NCBI RefSeq assembly: GCF_009569385.1
Contig: NZ_WBOF01000001.1
Coordinates: 4,515,501 to 4,579,500 of the forward strand
Direction: 5' to 3'
DNA length: 64,000 nucleotides
DNA from: Streptomyces kaniharaensis
Lineage (GTDB): Bacteria > Actinomycetota > Actinomycetes > Streptomycetales > Streptomycetaceae
The notes under the pieces are model-generated. The model saw only the letters and a list, made by a program, of their open reading frames with translations. It was not told where the DNA came from and ran no database searches. Below are positions 1 through 8,545 of this stretch, piece by piece. Position numbers and translations under genes: made by a program. The stretch's first letter is position 1. Each line of letters opens with the position of its first letter.

Positions 1-453
1 ACGACGATCCGACGGCCCCGGGGCACTCGTGCTTCGAAGTCGCCCCGCCCCGGCCTGACGCGAGGCGTGCCGAGAAAAGTGTTATCCGGCCGGCCGGGGG
101 TGGTCTCCGAGGCGTGGGAACGAACACGGGCCGTCGCCGCAGGCAAGGCGGCGACGAGGTGCGGGGCTTCGAGCCGGGCCGCTCCGCCGGAAGGGGGCGG
201 CCACCGGGCAGCGCCGCCCGCGACCGTGTTCGTCGTCCGCCGTGCCGTCCGGTTTCCCCGTTTCGGTCGGCACACCCCGGCAGTCCGTGGGGCACTCCTG
301 CGGCCGCGGACTGCCGGGGCGGCCGTCCACCGGAGGTCCGGGGAGAGTCCCGGACCCGGTGAACTCGCCTGCCGCGCACGGCAGGTGAGAGACAGTCCGC
401 AGCACGGGGAGCCGCCCCGTACAGACCACCCGACGAGTCAAGGGACCAGAGCA
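1..453. other. Gene-free leader region with three hairpins
   Basis: No convincing gene lies here; the open frame that crosses it lacks a ribosome site and reads as low-complexity Arg/Pro/Gly sequence. Three inverted repeats sit just before the first gene: a 13-bp stem (275-287 with 307-319), a 7-bp stem (336-342 with 349-355) and a 7-bp stem with a 4-nt loop (368-374 with 379-385). They could be a terminator of a gene left of the window followed by a structured 5' leader. I could not match them to a known riboswitch class. Confidence 0.4.
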
Positions 454-1932
454 ATGTCACATAGCACGTCCTCGCATCGCAGTGCAGCCGGCCGCTCCGC
501 CGAGCTCTCGCAGCGCCGGAAGAGCGGGGTCGCGCCGCTCCTCGCCGCCACCGCCGCGGCCGTGCTGACGCTCTCCGGTACCGTGCTCACCACCCCCGCA
601 CTGGCCGATCCCGGCCCGCAGACCACCGACCGGCACGTCGTCGTCCTGGTCAACTTCCGCAACGCGAGCCTGGCCCACGCCGACGCCGACCGCGAGGCGG
701 CCCGGAAGAACTTCTTCGGCTCCGCCGACTCCCTCACCACCTACTACGCGGCCAACTCCGGGAACCGGTTCGGCGTGGTGCCGGCCAAGGGGGACGGCGT
801 GTTCGGGCCGTTCACCCTGGACATGGACGGCTCCGGGTGCGAGACGAGCAAGATGGCCGAGCTCGCCCGCAAGACCATCCCCGACGTGACCTACGACCAC
901 CTGTCGATCGTCATGCCCAGCACCGACGCGTGCCAGTGGTGGGGTCTCGGCATGCAGCCTGGCAACGTCACCTGGTTCCAGGAAGGGGCGGTCGAGTCCC
1001 AGGCGGCCATCTTCCACGAGATCGGCCACAACCTCGGTTTCGCCCACGAGGAACGGCAGGTGTGCCCGGCCGGCGCCTTCACCTCGTGCAGCGAGGACGG
1101 CTACAGCGACCGCACCCCGATGGGCGGGGGCGGCGAGAAGAAGGGCCTGTCGGCGCCCGAGCTGATGTCCCGGAAGTGGCTGACCGAGCAGCAGATCGCC
1201 GCGCCCACGTCCACCACGACCGTGCACCTCACGCCGCTGCACGCCGCGGGCGCCTCCGGGGTGCGGGCCGTCGACCTGCCGCTGGGCACGACCGGCGACC
1301 GGATCGTCGTCGAGTACCGCACGCCGGACGCCGGCACGCTGGACAAGGACGTCGCGCAGGGCGTCGACGTCTTCCGTGCCCCGCACGGGAACTACGAGCA
1401 CTCCGTCATGATCGGCAACGGCCGGCACGACGAGAAGTCCGTCGTCGGATCGTTCACGGGCTCCGCCGCCCTGACGGACACGGCCTCGGGGCTGTCCGTC
1501 AGCGTGGTGGGGATGACGGCCGACGGCGCGGACGTCCGCATCCAGCTGGGTGCCGGCCCGAACCCCACCCCGACCCCGACCTCGGTCACGGCCTCGCCCA
1601 CCGCGCCGGCTCCGACGGCCACGGCGACCGCCACTGCCACCCCCAAGCCGGGCTCCGCGACGCCGACCCAGCAGGCCCCGACCGCGCCCGCGCCCACCTC
1701 GGCGACGAAGCCGGCCGAGGACGTGACGGCCATCGGTGTCACCGGCAGCCCGCGGCCCGCCGCCCCGACCACCGCGTCCGCGAGCCCCACCGCCAACGGT
1801 GACTCCGCACTCGCGTCCACCGGTGCGAAGGTCGCCACCCCGGGACTGATCGGCGCGGCTCTGGTCGCGGTCGGAGGCTCGGCCACGATCCTGCTCCGCC
1901 GCCGCCGGACCGCCCAGCACCGTAAGCACTGA
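454..1932 (+). CDS. Secreted zinc metalloprotease, LAxTG sortase substrate
   Basis: Predicted 492-residue exported zinc protease tethered to the wall. The ATG at 454 is chosen because AGGGA lies about 8 nt upstream and a signal peptide follows (charged residues to about 23, hydrophobic core about 25-45, ALA cleavage region near 50). The extended zinc motif HEIGHNLGFAHE begins near residue 188, typical of metzincin-like or M6/M11-like peptidases; two His and Glu form the catalytic centre. After about residue 370 comes a Pro/Thr/Ala-rich stalk, then LASTG at about 453-457, a hydrophobic segment and an Arg-rich tail. LAxTG is the class E sortase signal used in streptomycetes. The substrate is unknown. 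A convergent SMR gene follows across a shared terminator. Confidence 0.82.
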   Translation: MSHSTSSHRSAAGRSAELSQRRKSGVAPLLAATAAAVLTLSGTVLTTPALADPGPQTTDRHVVVLVNFRNASLAHADADREAARKNFFGSADSLTTYYAANSGNRFGVVPAKGDGVFGPFTLDMDGSGCETSKMAELARKTIPDVTYDHLSIVMPSTDACQWWGLGMQPGNVTWFQEGAVESQAAIFHEIGHNLGFAHEERQVCPAGAFTSCSEDGYSDRTPMGGGGEKKGLSAPELMSRKWLTEQQIAAPTSTTTVHLTPLHAAGASGVRAVDLPLGTTGDRIVVEYRTPDAGTLDKDVAQGVDVFRAPHGNYEHSVMIGNGRHDEKSVVGSFTGSAALTDTASGLSVSVVGMTADGADVRIQLGAGPNPTPTPTSVTASPTAPAPTATATATATPKPGSATPTQQAPTAPAPTSATKPAEDVTAIGVTGSPRPAAPTTASASPTANGDSALASTGAKVATPGLIGAALVAVGGSATILLRRRRTAQHRKH

Positions 1933-1968
1933 CCACGCGCCACCTCACGGGAGCGGGAAGTTGGCGTC

Positions 1969-2003
1969 GGCGCGGAAAGTCGGGCCCGCCGACTTTCCGC
2001 GCC
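1969..2003. terminator. Bidirectional terminator hairpin
   Basis: A perfect 15-bp stem (GGCGCGGAAAGTCGG at 1969-1983 pairing with 1989-2003) with a 5-nt loop lies between two convergent genes. There is no long T run, as is common in high-GC actinomycetes. Confidence 0.75.
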
Positions 2004-2014
2004 GCCGGTGAACC

Positions 2015-2335
2015 TCAGTGACCGCCCTTGAGGTTGAGCACGACCACCCCGACGATGATCAGCGCGATCCCCAGCAGCTGGAGCCGCTCCAGCGACTCGC
2101 CGAAGGCGACGACGCCTATCCCGGCGACCGCCGCCGTCCCCGCGCCCGACCAGACGGCGTAGGCGACCGACACCGGTATGTGCTTGAGCGCACGGCCGAG
2201 CAGCGCAAAGGAGAGCACGTAGCCGACGGCGACGCCGACGCTCGGCCAGAACCGGGAGAAACCCTCGGTGAGCTTGAGGCAGCTGGTGGCGCAGACCTCG
2301 CTCAGGATGGCGAGGGAGAGCAGGAGATACGACAT
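2015..2335 (-). CDS. Small multidrug resistance (SMR) family transporter
   Basis: 106-residue inner-membrane protein with four predicted helices, the normal size for EmrE/SugE-type transporters. The conserved membrane-embedded acidic residue is present as Glu13 in LSEVCATSCLK, where EmrE has Glu14; it couples proton entry to export of cationic compounds or guanidinium. The motif near residue 60 (AYAVWSGAGTA) is typical of the family. It lies 5 nt downstream of the HAD gene on the same strand, so it is probably the last gene of the ABC importer operon. Whether it exports drugs (EmrE-like) or guanidinium (SugE-like) cannot be told from the sequence. Confidence 0.85.
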   Translation of the reverse strand: MSYLLLSLAILSEVCATSCLKLTEGFSRFWPSVGVAVGYVLSFALLGRALKHIPVSVAYAVWSGAGTAAVAGIGVVAFGESLERLQLLGIALIIVGVVVLNLKGGH

Positions 2336-2340
2336 GACGA

Positions 2341-3015
2341 TCAGACGGCCTGGTGCGCGGCGAGCTTGCCGAGCAGGGCGAGATCGACCTGTTCCAGGCT
2401 GTCGAGCAGCGTGATCCGGGAGCCGTCGGGCATCGGGGTCGCGGTGGACGGGACGGCGAGGACCGCGCAGCCGGCCGCGCTGGCGGAGGCGACGCCGGTC
2501 GGGGTGTCCTCGACGGCGACGCAGGCGGCCGGGTCCAGGCCGAGGCGCTCGGCGGCGGCGAGGTACGGGTCGGGCGCGGGCTTGGTGCGCTCGGTGTCCT
2601 CGGCGGCGAGGGTGGTGGTGAACCAGTCCCGGCCGATGGCGGAGAGGACGAGCTCGACCACCCGGCGCGGGGAGGCGGAGACCAGCGCGGTGGGCACCCG
2701 CGCGTCCCGGAGCGAGGCGAGCAGGGCGAGCGCGCCGGGGCGGGGCACGGTCTCGGCGGCGACCTTGCCGGCGAAGGAGTCGCCGAGCCGGTCGGCGAGT
2801 TCGGCCTCGGTGCGCTCGGTGCCGCTGACCCTGTGCAGGTGGGCGGCCGTGTGCTCGATCGCCCGGCCGAGCACTTCGGGGGCGTCCTGGTCGGTGAGCG
2901 CGTGGTGGAGCTCGTCGGCGAGTTCGGCGGCGGCCTGCCACCAGAGCTGCTCGGTGTCGACCAGGGTGCCGTCCATGTCGAAGAGGACGGCTGCGGGCAA
3001 GCGGGATTCAGGCAT
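2341..3015 (-). CDS. HAD-superfamily phosphatase (beta-phosphoglucomutase-like)
   Basis: 224-residue soluble HAD hydrolase. Motif I is DMDGTLVDTE near residue 13 (nucleophile and acid/base Asp), motif II is the Ser in ALVSASP near 117, motif III the Lys in TKPAPDPY near 147, and motif IV VAVEDTPTG near 170. The helical cap inserted after motif I is of the beta-phosphoglucomutase/phosphatase subclass. It lies 65 bp downstream of the ABC ATPase gene in the same direction, so it may dephosphorylate an imported organic phosphate, but substrate specificity cannot be read from the sequence. The ATG at 3015 fits the family start. Confidence 0.85.
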   Translation of the reverse strand: MPESRLPAAVLFDMDGTLVDTEQLWWQAAAELADELHHALTDQDAPEVLGRAIEHTAAHLHRVSGTERTEAELADRLGDSFAGKVAAETVPRPGALALLASLRDARVPTALVSASPRRVVELVLSAIGRDWFTTTLAAEDTERTKPAPDPYLAAAERLGLDPAACVAVEDTPTGVASASAAGCAVLAVPSTATPMPDGSRITLLDSLEQVDLALLGKLAAHQAV

Positions 3016-3080
3016 GGCGGTACCTTCGGTGGATCCTCGGAGGGTTCTCGGCGTGTTCGGAGGGTATGCGACGGCAGCCG

Positions 3081-4166
3081 TCAGGCCGCACGGCGGTCCA
3101 CCAGGACGGGGCGCTCCGGCAGGGTGAGCCCGGCGCGCGAGCCGGCCGGCAGCGCGGCGGCGGCCTCGGTGGGCAGGTCCGCCTTGACCTCGGTGCCGTC
3201 GTCGAGGCGGACGGTCAGCCGGGTGACGGCACCCAGGAACGACGCGGTGACGACGAGGGCCGGGCCGTCCGCGGCCGGGGTCAGGGTGACGTTCTCGGGG
3301 CGGACCAGCACCTGGAGCTCGCCGTCGGCCGGCACGGTGCCGTCCACGGCGTGCCGGCGGCCGAGCACCTCGACGCCGTCGGCGGTGCGGGTGCACGGGA
3401 TCCGGCTCATGGTGCCGACGAACTCGGCGACAAACGCGGTGGCCGGGCGCGAGTACAGCTCGTTCGGCGAGGCGCACTGCTCCAGCCGGCCCGCGCGCAG
3501 CACGGCGACGCGGTCGGCCATGGACAGCGCCTCCTCCTGGTCGTGGGTGACGAACAGGGCGGTGATCCCCAGCTCCTGCTGGAGCCGGCGGATCTCCTCG
3601 CGCAGCGAGAGCCGGACCTTGGCGTCCAGAGCGGACAGCGGCTCGTCGAGCAGCAGGACGCGCGGCTGCAGGGCGAGCGCGCGGGCGAGCGCGATGCGCT
3701 GCTGCTGGCCGCCGGACATCTGGTGCGGGTAGTGCTCGGCGCGGTGCGGCAGGCCGACGAGCTCCAGCAGCTCCTCGGCGCGCTTGCGGCGCGCGGCCTT
3801 GCCGGTGCCGCGCATCCGCAGGCCGAAGGCGACGTTGTCGAGCGCGGTCAGGTGCGGGAAGAGGCTGTAGGACTGGAACACCATGCCCGCGTCGCGCTTG
3901 TGCGCGGGGATCGCGGTGATGTCCCGGCCGTCGACCAGGACCTCGCCGGAGTCGTGCTGCTCGAAGCCGGCCAGGATGCGCAGCGCGGTGGTCTTGCCGC
4001 AGCCGGACGGGCCGAGCAGGGCGAGCAGTTCGCCGGGCCGGACGGTGAGGTCCAGGCCGTCCAGGGCGGTGGTGGCGCCGAACGAGCGGCGGAGGGAACG
4101 GAATTCGACGGTCGCGCCGCCGGTGGCCGAGGCCGTGCCGGGGGCGGGGGCGGTAACCGTGGTCAT
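3081..4166 (-). CDS. ABC importer ATPase, PotA/FbpC-like
   Basis: 361-residue ATP-binding subunit. Walker A GPSGCGKTT is at about 52-60, the Q-loop near 98, the signature MSGGQQQR at 150-157, Walker B LLLDEP at 171-176 and the H-loop in FVTHD near 207. A C-terminal TOBE-type beta domain (about 280-355) is usual for importers of iron, polyamines, thiosulfate or 2-aminoethylphosphonate. The gene follows two permease genes and a lipoprotein gene on the same strand and would power their import. The ligand is not determined; linkage to a HAD phosphatase makes a small phosphorylated or phosphonate compound plausible. Confidence 0.92.
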   Translation of the reverse strand: MTTVTAPAPGTASATGGATVEFRSLRRSFGATTALDGLDLTVRPGELLALLGPSGCGKTTALRILAGFEQHDSGEVLVDGRDITAIPAHKRDAGMVFQSYSLFPHLTALDNVAFGLRMRGTGKAARRKRAEELLELVGLPHRAEHYPHQMSGGQQQRIALARALALQPRVLLLDEPLSALDAKVRLSLREEIRRLQQELGITALFVTHDQEEALSMADRVAVLRAGRLEQCASPNELYSRPATAFVAEFVGTMSRIPCTRTADGVEVLGRRHAVDGTVPADGELQVLVRPENVTLTPAADGPALVVTASFLGAVTRLTVRLDDGTEVKADLPTEAAAALPAGSRAGLTLPERPVLVDRRAA

Positions 4167-4194
4167 GGGGGAAGCTCCTGGAAAGCGAAGGTGA

Positions 4195-5016
4195 TCAGGA
4201 CCGCGCGGTCTTGCGTCCGCGGCCGACGGCGGACATCAGCAGCAGGACGAGCCAGACGATCAGCAGGCTGAGCATCGAGACGGCGACGGACATCTGGCCG
4301 TCGCTCTTGCCGTTGGAGTTGATCCACACCGAGAAGGGGGCGAAGCCGAGGATCGACGCGGTGGTGAACTCGCCGAGCACCAGGGCGACGGTGAGCACGG
4401 CCGCGTTCAGCAGCCCGCTGCGCAGGTTCGGCAGGACGACGGTGAACACCGCGCGCAGCCAGCCGGCGCCGCAGTTGCGGGCGGCCTCGACCAGGGTGAC
4501 GACGTCCACGCCGCGCAGCCCGGCGTCCAGTGCCCGGTAGGCGAACGGGAGCGCCATCAGCACGTACGCGATGACCAGGACGATCGGGAAGTTCGGGTCC
4601 TGGACGGCCACGATGGTCTGGAAGAACGGGGTGTCCTGGAGGTAGTCAGGGCCCCAGCGCAGCACGCCGATGATGCCGGTGGTGAGCGCGACCACCGGGA
4701 CGACCAGCGGCATCGAGCAGATGATCTCGATCACCGGGCGGAGCTTCGGCGCGCCGAGCCGGGCGGCGAGCATCGCCGGCACCAGGAGGAGCAGCAGCAC
4801 GGCCACGGAGACGCCGGCGAGTTCGAGGCTCAGCACCAGGCTGTCCCTGAAGCCGGGGGCGTTCAGCAGCTCGGTGTAGGCGCGGAAGGTGGTGCCGCCC
4901 TTGTTGTCGTCGATGCTGAACCACAGCGACGCGGCCATCGGGACGGCGAAGTAGATCCCGCAGATCAGCAGGACGAGGCCGCGGCCGAAACGGATGCGAT
5001 TGATCAGGCGAGCCAC
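4195..5016 (-). CDS. ABC importer permease subunit (second)
   Basis: 273-residue integral membrane protein with about six helices and a BPD_transp_1 domain. The EAA-loop reads EAARNCGAGWLRAVFTVVLP (about 180-199) and docks the ATPase. I start it at the GTG at 5016, which has GGAG about 7 nt upstream and gives the normal N-terminus with a helix immediately after RLINRIRFG; a longer upstream reading is an Arg-rich shadow of the preceding gene. The start overlaps the end of the upstream permease by 13 nt, showing translational coupling. Confidence 0.88.
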   Translation of the reverse strand: MARLINRIRFGRGLVLLICGIYFAVPMAASLWFSIDDNKGGTTFRAYTELLNAPGFRDSLVLSLELAGVSVAVLLLLLVPAMLAARLGAPKLRPVIEIICSMPLVVPVVALTTGIIGVLRWGPDYLQDTPFFQTIVAVQDPNFPIVLVIAYVLMALPFAYRALDAGLRGVDVVTLVEAARNCGAGWLRAVFTVVLPNLRSGLLNAAVLTVALVLGEFTTASILGFAPFSVWINSNGKSDGQMSVAVSMLSLLIVWLVLLLMSAVGRGRKTARS

Positions 5017-5987
5017 TTGGCACTCCGGCGCTGAAGGGGCAGGTACACGGCCATCACCAGGCAGGCGACCACGATCATGTCGAGGCCGAGGGCGAGGGCG
5101 AGGTTGCCCTGGCCGACCAGCACGTTGCCGGACAGTGCGTCGCCGATCTGCATCGAGATCAGCGGCACCGAACTGCCCACCATGGCCTCGGCGGTGGCGT
5201 ACGCCGCGAACGAGGCGCCGAAGAGCAGCACGAACCCGCCGAGCAGCGAGGGCGCCAGCACCGGCAGGGCCACGTGGCGCCAGTACTGCACGGCCGTCGC
5301 GCCGTTGTTGTACGCGGCCTCGCGCCACTGCGTCCGCAGGCCCTCCAGGGCCGGGGTGATGGTGATGACCATCAGCGGCACCAGGAAGTACAGGTAGACC
5401 ACGGAGAGGCCGGAGAAGGTGTAGAGGCTCCAGCCGTGCTTGGCGAGGCCGAACCGCTTGGTGATCTCACCGGAGTTGCCGAGGGTGGCGACGAACATGA
5501 ACGCGAGCGGCACACCGCCGAAGTTGGCGAGCACGCCGGAGGCGGACATCACGGCCTCGCGGAACATCCCGAAGCGCGAGGTGGCCACCGCCTGGGCCAG
5601 CGGCAGGCCGACGACCGTGGCGATCGCGGCGGTCAGCAGCGAGAGCTTCACGCTGCCCCACAGGGCGGTGAAGTACGCGCCCTGGAGCGAGCCGGTGATG
5701 TTGTCCGTGGTGAAGGTGCCGCCGCCGTCGAGGGCGTCCGTCGAGGTCGTGAACGCGCCGATGGCGATCGCGATCGCGGGCAGGCCGAACCCGATCACGA
5801 AGAACAGCAGGAGGGGGAGGGCGGCCAGCCAGGCGCGCCCGCGGGTGCCGCGGCGCCTGCCGGGGCGAGGGGCCTCGGTGGCCGCGTCGGTGGCGGCCGT
5901 GGGAACGGGGGTGACGGAGCCGGGGGCGCCCCCGCCGCTCTGGGCGGCGGAGGCGGGGGCCGGCACCGGGGTGGGAGCCGTGGTCAT
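5004..5987 (-). CDS. ABC importer permease subunit (first)
   Basis: 327-residue membrane permease. The first 50 residues are a Pro/Ala/Gly-rich cytoplasmic extension, followed by a first helix around 53-75 and a BPD_transp_1 core. The EAA-type segment EAAYNNGATAVQYWRHVALP lies around 235. It pairs with the next permease to form the heterodimeric channel of the importer. It begins 7 nt after the stop of the substrate-binding protein gene. Confidence 0.88.
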   Translation of the reverse strand: MTTAPTPVPAPASAAQSGGGAPGSVTPVPTAATDAATEAPRPGRRRGTRGRAWLAALPLLLFFVIGFGLPAIAIAIGAFTTSTDALDGGGTFTTDNITGSLQGAYFTALWGSVKLSLLTAAIATVVGLPLAQAVATSRFGMFREAVMSASGVLANFGGVPLAFMFVATLGNSGEITKRFGLAKHGWSLYTFSGLSVVYLYFLVPLMVITITPALEGLRTQWREAAYNNGATAVQYWRHVALPVLAPSLLGGFVLLFGASFAAYATAEAMVGSSVPLISMQIGDALSGNVLVGQGNLALALGLDMIVVACLVMAVYLPLQRRSAKWLA

Positions 5988-5994
5988 CGTCAGG

Positions 5995-7161
5995 TCAGCC
6001 CGCGATCGCCTTGGCCCAGTTCTCGGTCACGGTCTTCTTCGCCGCGTCCGTCTGCTCCTGGGTCGGGAAGGTGGTGAAGGGCTTCTCGACCGGCGGGAGC
6101 TTCGAGGCGGCGGCCGCGTCGAGGGTGCCGGCGGCCTTCATCGCGTCGAACAGGGCCGGCGTGGCGTAGCCGCCGAGGAAGCCGTTCTGGCCCTCGGCGC
6201 TGTACAGGTACTCCTCCCACAGGCGGGCGGCTGCCGGGTGCGGCGCGTCCTTGTTGATCGCCTGGTTGTAGTACTGCGCGTAGGAGCCGTCCGACGGGAT
6301 GGCGACCTGCCAGTCGATGCCCTTGTCCTTGAACTTCACGGCGTAGCCGGCGTTCAGGTACGACCAGTCGATGCTGATCGGGGTCTCGCCCTTCTCGATG
6401 GTCGCCGGGGTGACCTCGACCGGGTTGAAGTTGCCGGCCTGCTTGACCTTGCCGAAGAAGTCGATGCCGGGCTGGATGCTGTCCAGCGAGCCGCCGTTGG
6501 CGAGGGCCGCGGCGTAGACGGCGCCGAACGCGGCACCGGCCTTGGTCGGGTTGCCGTTCAGGGCGACCATGCCCTTGTACTCGGGCTTCAGCAGGTCGGC
6601 GAAGGTCTTCGGGCAGGCGGCGACCTTCTTGGCGTCGCAGCCGATCGACATGTAGCCGCCGTAGTCGTTGTAGCGCAGGCCTTCGGGGTCCTTCATGGTG
6701 GCCGGGATCTTGTCGAAGTCGGCGACCTTGTAGGGGGCCAGCAGGCCCTGCTTGGCGGCGCTGAGCGCGAACGCGGAGCCGAGGTCGACGACGTCGGGGG
6801 CGCGGTCCTGGCCCTTGCGGGAGGTGACCGCGTTGATCTCGTCCTGGCTGGAGCCGTCCGGGTTCTCGTCCTCGATCTCGATGCCGTACTTCGCCTTGAA
6901 GTCGTCCATCAGCTTGCCGTAGTTCGCCCAGTCCCGGGGCAGCGTGATGGCGTGCAGCTTGCCCTCCTTCTTGGCGGCGGCGACCAGGGCGTCCATGCCG
7001 CCGAAGTCGGCGAGGGACTTGGCGGTCTTCGCGTCCTTGCCGCCGGCGGCGTCGCCGGACTTCGCGGTGGACGAGCCGGCGGAGCCGCAGGCGGTGAGGG
7101 AGAGCGCGGCGGCGGTCAGGACGGCCGCGAAGGCGGCGGAACGGGCGCGGTGCACGGACAC
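5995..7161 (-). CDS. Extracellular solute-binding lipoprotein of ABC importer
   Basis: 388-residue substrate-binding protein. A signal peptide ends in the lipobox LTAC (Cys about 25), so the protein would be lipid-anchored outside the membrane. The mature part is a type II periplasmic-binding fold of the Fe(III)/polyamine/phosphonate group. GTG at 7161 is used; GTG at 7155 is an alternative that also leaves an intact signal peptide. It is the first gene of the five- to six-gene operon and is divergent from a GntR regulator with a palindrome between them, so induction by the ligand is likely. No ligand-binding residues could be assigned with confidence. Confidence 0.87.
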   Translation of the reverse strand: MSVHRARSAAFAAVLTAAALSLTACGSAGSSTAKSGDAAGGKDAKTAKSLADFGGMDALVAAAKKEGKLHAITLPRDWANYGKLMDDFKAKYGIEIEDENPDGSSQDEINAVTSRKGQDRAPDVVDLGSAFALSAAKQGLLAPYKVADFDKIPATMKDPEGLRYNDYGGYMSIGCDAKKVAACPKTFADLLKPEYKGMVALNGNPTKAGAAFGAVYAAALANGGSLDSIQPGIDFFGKVKQAGNFNPVEVTPATIEKGETPISIDWSYLNAGYAVKFKDKGIDWQVAIPSDGSYAQYYNQAINKDAPHPAAARLWEEYLYSAEGQNGFLGGYATPALFDAMKAAGTLDAAAASKLPPVEKPFTTFPTQEQTDAAKKTVTENWAKAIAG

Positions 7162-7287
7162 TGGTCAGTCTCCTGATCGGGGGTGTACTGCGAGGGCTGC
7201 TGCGGGGTGAGGTACAGCGGTGTCGGATCGGGGGATCGTGCGAGTGACGTTCTGCGGAGTTGTCCGAAAGCCGTTCGGATTCGTCCG

Positions 7288-7303
7288 AGTTGACTAGCCA
7301 ACT
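7288..7303. promoter_or_regulatory. Candidate GntR/HutC operator in divergent promoter region
   Basis: AGTTGACTAGCCAACT is a 16-bp palindrome with one mismatched pair and a central CTAG, in the 341-bp region between the importer operon and the GntR gene. HutC-type regulators commonly bind short palindromes of this shape. It contains TTGACT, so it could also overlap a -35 box. The rest of 7162-7502 shows no gene. Confidence 0.5.
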
Positions 7304-7502
7304 TCGCTGACGGGGGTAAGTACGCCGGAGTTCGGTGACGGGAAGGTGAACGGGCGGCCCAGAACCGGGGTCGGCTGTGGGAACGGTGGAATCCGGCAGG
7401 TGGCGCGTGATCCGTTCGGTGCGATGCTGCGAAGGCGCAGCGGGATACGGTCGGGCCGTCCGCGCCGGTACGGCTGCGCAGGACACCGCCCCAGGAGGGA
7501 CA

Positions 7503-8291
7503 TTGACTGACGTGGCACTTGAGCCCGAGCGCCCCGCCGAACGCACCGCCGGAGCGCTCTACCGGAAGGTGGCGGCCGACCTCCGCGAGGCCATCACCAC
7601 CGGCGTGTACGGCGAGGCCGGCCGGCTGCCCGCCGAGGGCGCGCTGGCCGAGCAGTACGGCGTCTCCCGCGGCACCGTCCGGCAGGCGCTGGCCGTGCTC
7701 CGCTCGGACGGCCTGGTCACCTCCCGCCGCGGCACCCGGCGCGTGGTGCTCGGGGGCGCGCGGGTGCAGAGCTTCTCCGAACTGCTCAGCTTCACGCACT
7801 GGGCGTACTCGATGGGCGAGGAGCCCGGCGGCATCCTCGACTCGCTGGTGCGCCGCCCGGCCGACGCCGCCGAGCGCGAGCAGCTGCGGCTGGAGCCGGG
7901 CGCCGAGGTGTACGTGATGGTCCGTCTGCGGACGCTCTCCGGCACGCCGGTGATGGTCGAGCGCACCGTCTACCCGCCGCGGGTCGGCGAGATCATCGCG
8001 GAGCTTCCGCCGGACGTCGTCTCCCACACCGAGGTCCTGCGCGAGCACGGCATCCTGTTCACGGACGCCGACCACACCATCGACATCGTCGCCGCCAACG
8101 CGGAGGACGCCCGCCTGCTCGGCTGCCGCCGCGGCGGCCCGCTGCTGCGCGAACGGCGGCGCACGACGGACCCGACCGGCACCCCGGTCGAGTGGTCCCA
8201 GGACCGTTACCTGCCCGGGACGGTGGCGTTCAGCGTGCACAACTCGCTGGCCACGTCGGCGCTTTCGCGGCACGCGCGGGAGATGGACTGA
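7503..8291 (+). CDS. GntR-family (HutC subfamily) transcriptional regulator
   Basis: 262-residue regulator. The winged helix-turn-helix covers about residues 15-80 (GRLPAEGALAEQYGVSRGTV, then a wing at TSRRGTRRVV); the rest is a UTRA ligand-binding domain. AGGAGG at 7493-7498 precedes TTG at 7503 by 4 nt, which I take as the start; GTG at 7512, 13 nt away, is the alternative. It is divergent from the solute-binding protein gene and is the obvious candidate repressor of that importer and of itself. A hairpin terminator follows at 8388. Confidence 0.88.
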   Translation: MTDVALEPERPAERTAGALYRKVAADLREAITTGVYGEAGRLPAEGALAEQYGVSRGTVRQALAVLRSDGLVTSRRGTRRVVLGGARVQSFSELLSFTHWAYSMGEEPGGILDSLVRRPADAAEREQLRLEPGAEVYVMVRLRTLSGTPVMVERTVYPPRVGEIIAELPPDVVSHTEVLREHGILFTDADHTIDIVAANAEDARLLGCRRGGPLLRERRRTTDPTGTPVEWSQDRYLPGTVAFSVHNSLATSALSRHAREMD

Positions 8292-8387
8292 GCCTGGTGC
8301 CGTCGGGGCGGGAACGGACCACCCCGGTGGCATCGCCGCGGAAGGGGACCGGTCGCCGCCGTCGGCCGATTCCTCCGAGCAGCTGAC

Positions 8388-8418
8388 GGCCCGCCCCGAA
8401 ACGTTCCCGGGGCGGGCC
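8388..8418 (+). terminator. Terminator after the GntR gene
   Basis: Perfect 11-bp stem GGCCCGCCCCG (8388-8398) with 8408-8418 and a 9-nt loop, about 95 bp after the regulator stop. Confidence 0.65.
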
Positions 8419-8545
8419 GCGTCGTGCGGCGGTGTCGGCCGTTCAGGTGAGGGGGGCGGTTCGGAGCGCGTTTCGGCGCGGGTGAGACAGCTGAGCTGCG
8501 GCACTGTCGGGGTGGATTTTCCCGACATGCGAGAGGCGGCCGTGC

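Noticed and set aside
275..385. A c-di-AMP (ydaO) or other known riboswitch before the metalloprotease
   Set aside because: The hairpins are there, but none of the conserved ydaO sequence blocks could be found.
3066..4271. Plus-strand frame opposite the ABC ATPase gene
   Set aside because: The composition is typical of antisense frames in this genome, while the minus strand encodes complete Walker and signature motifs.
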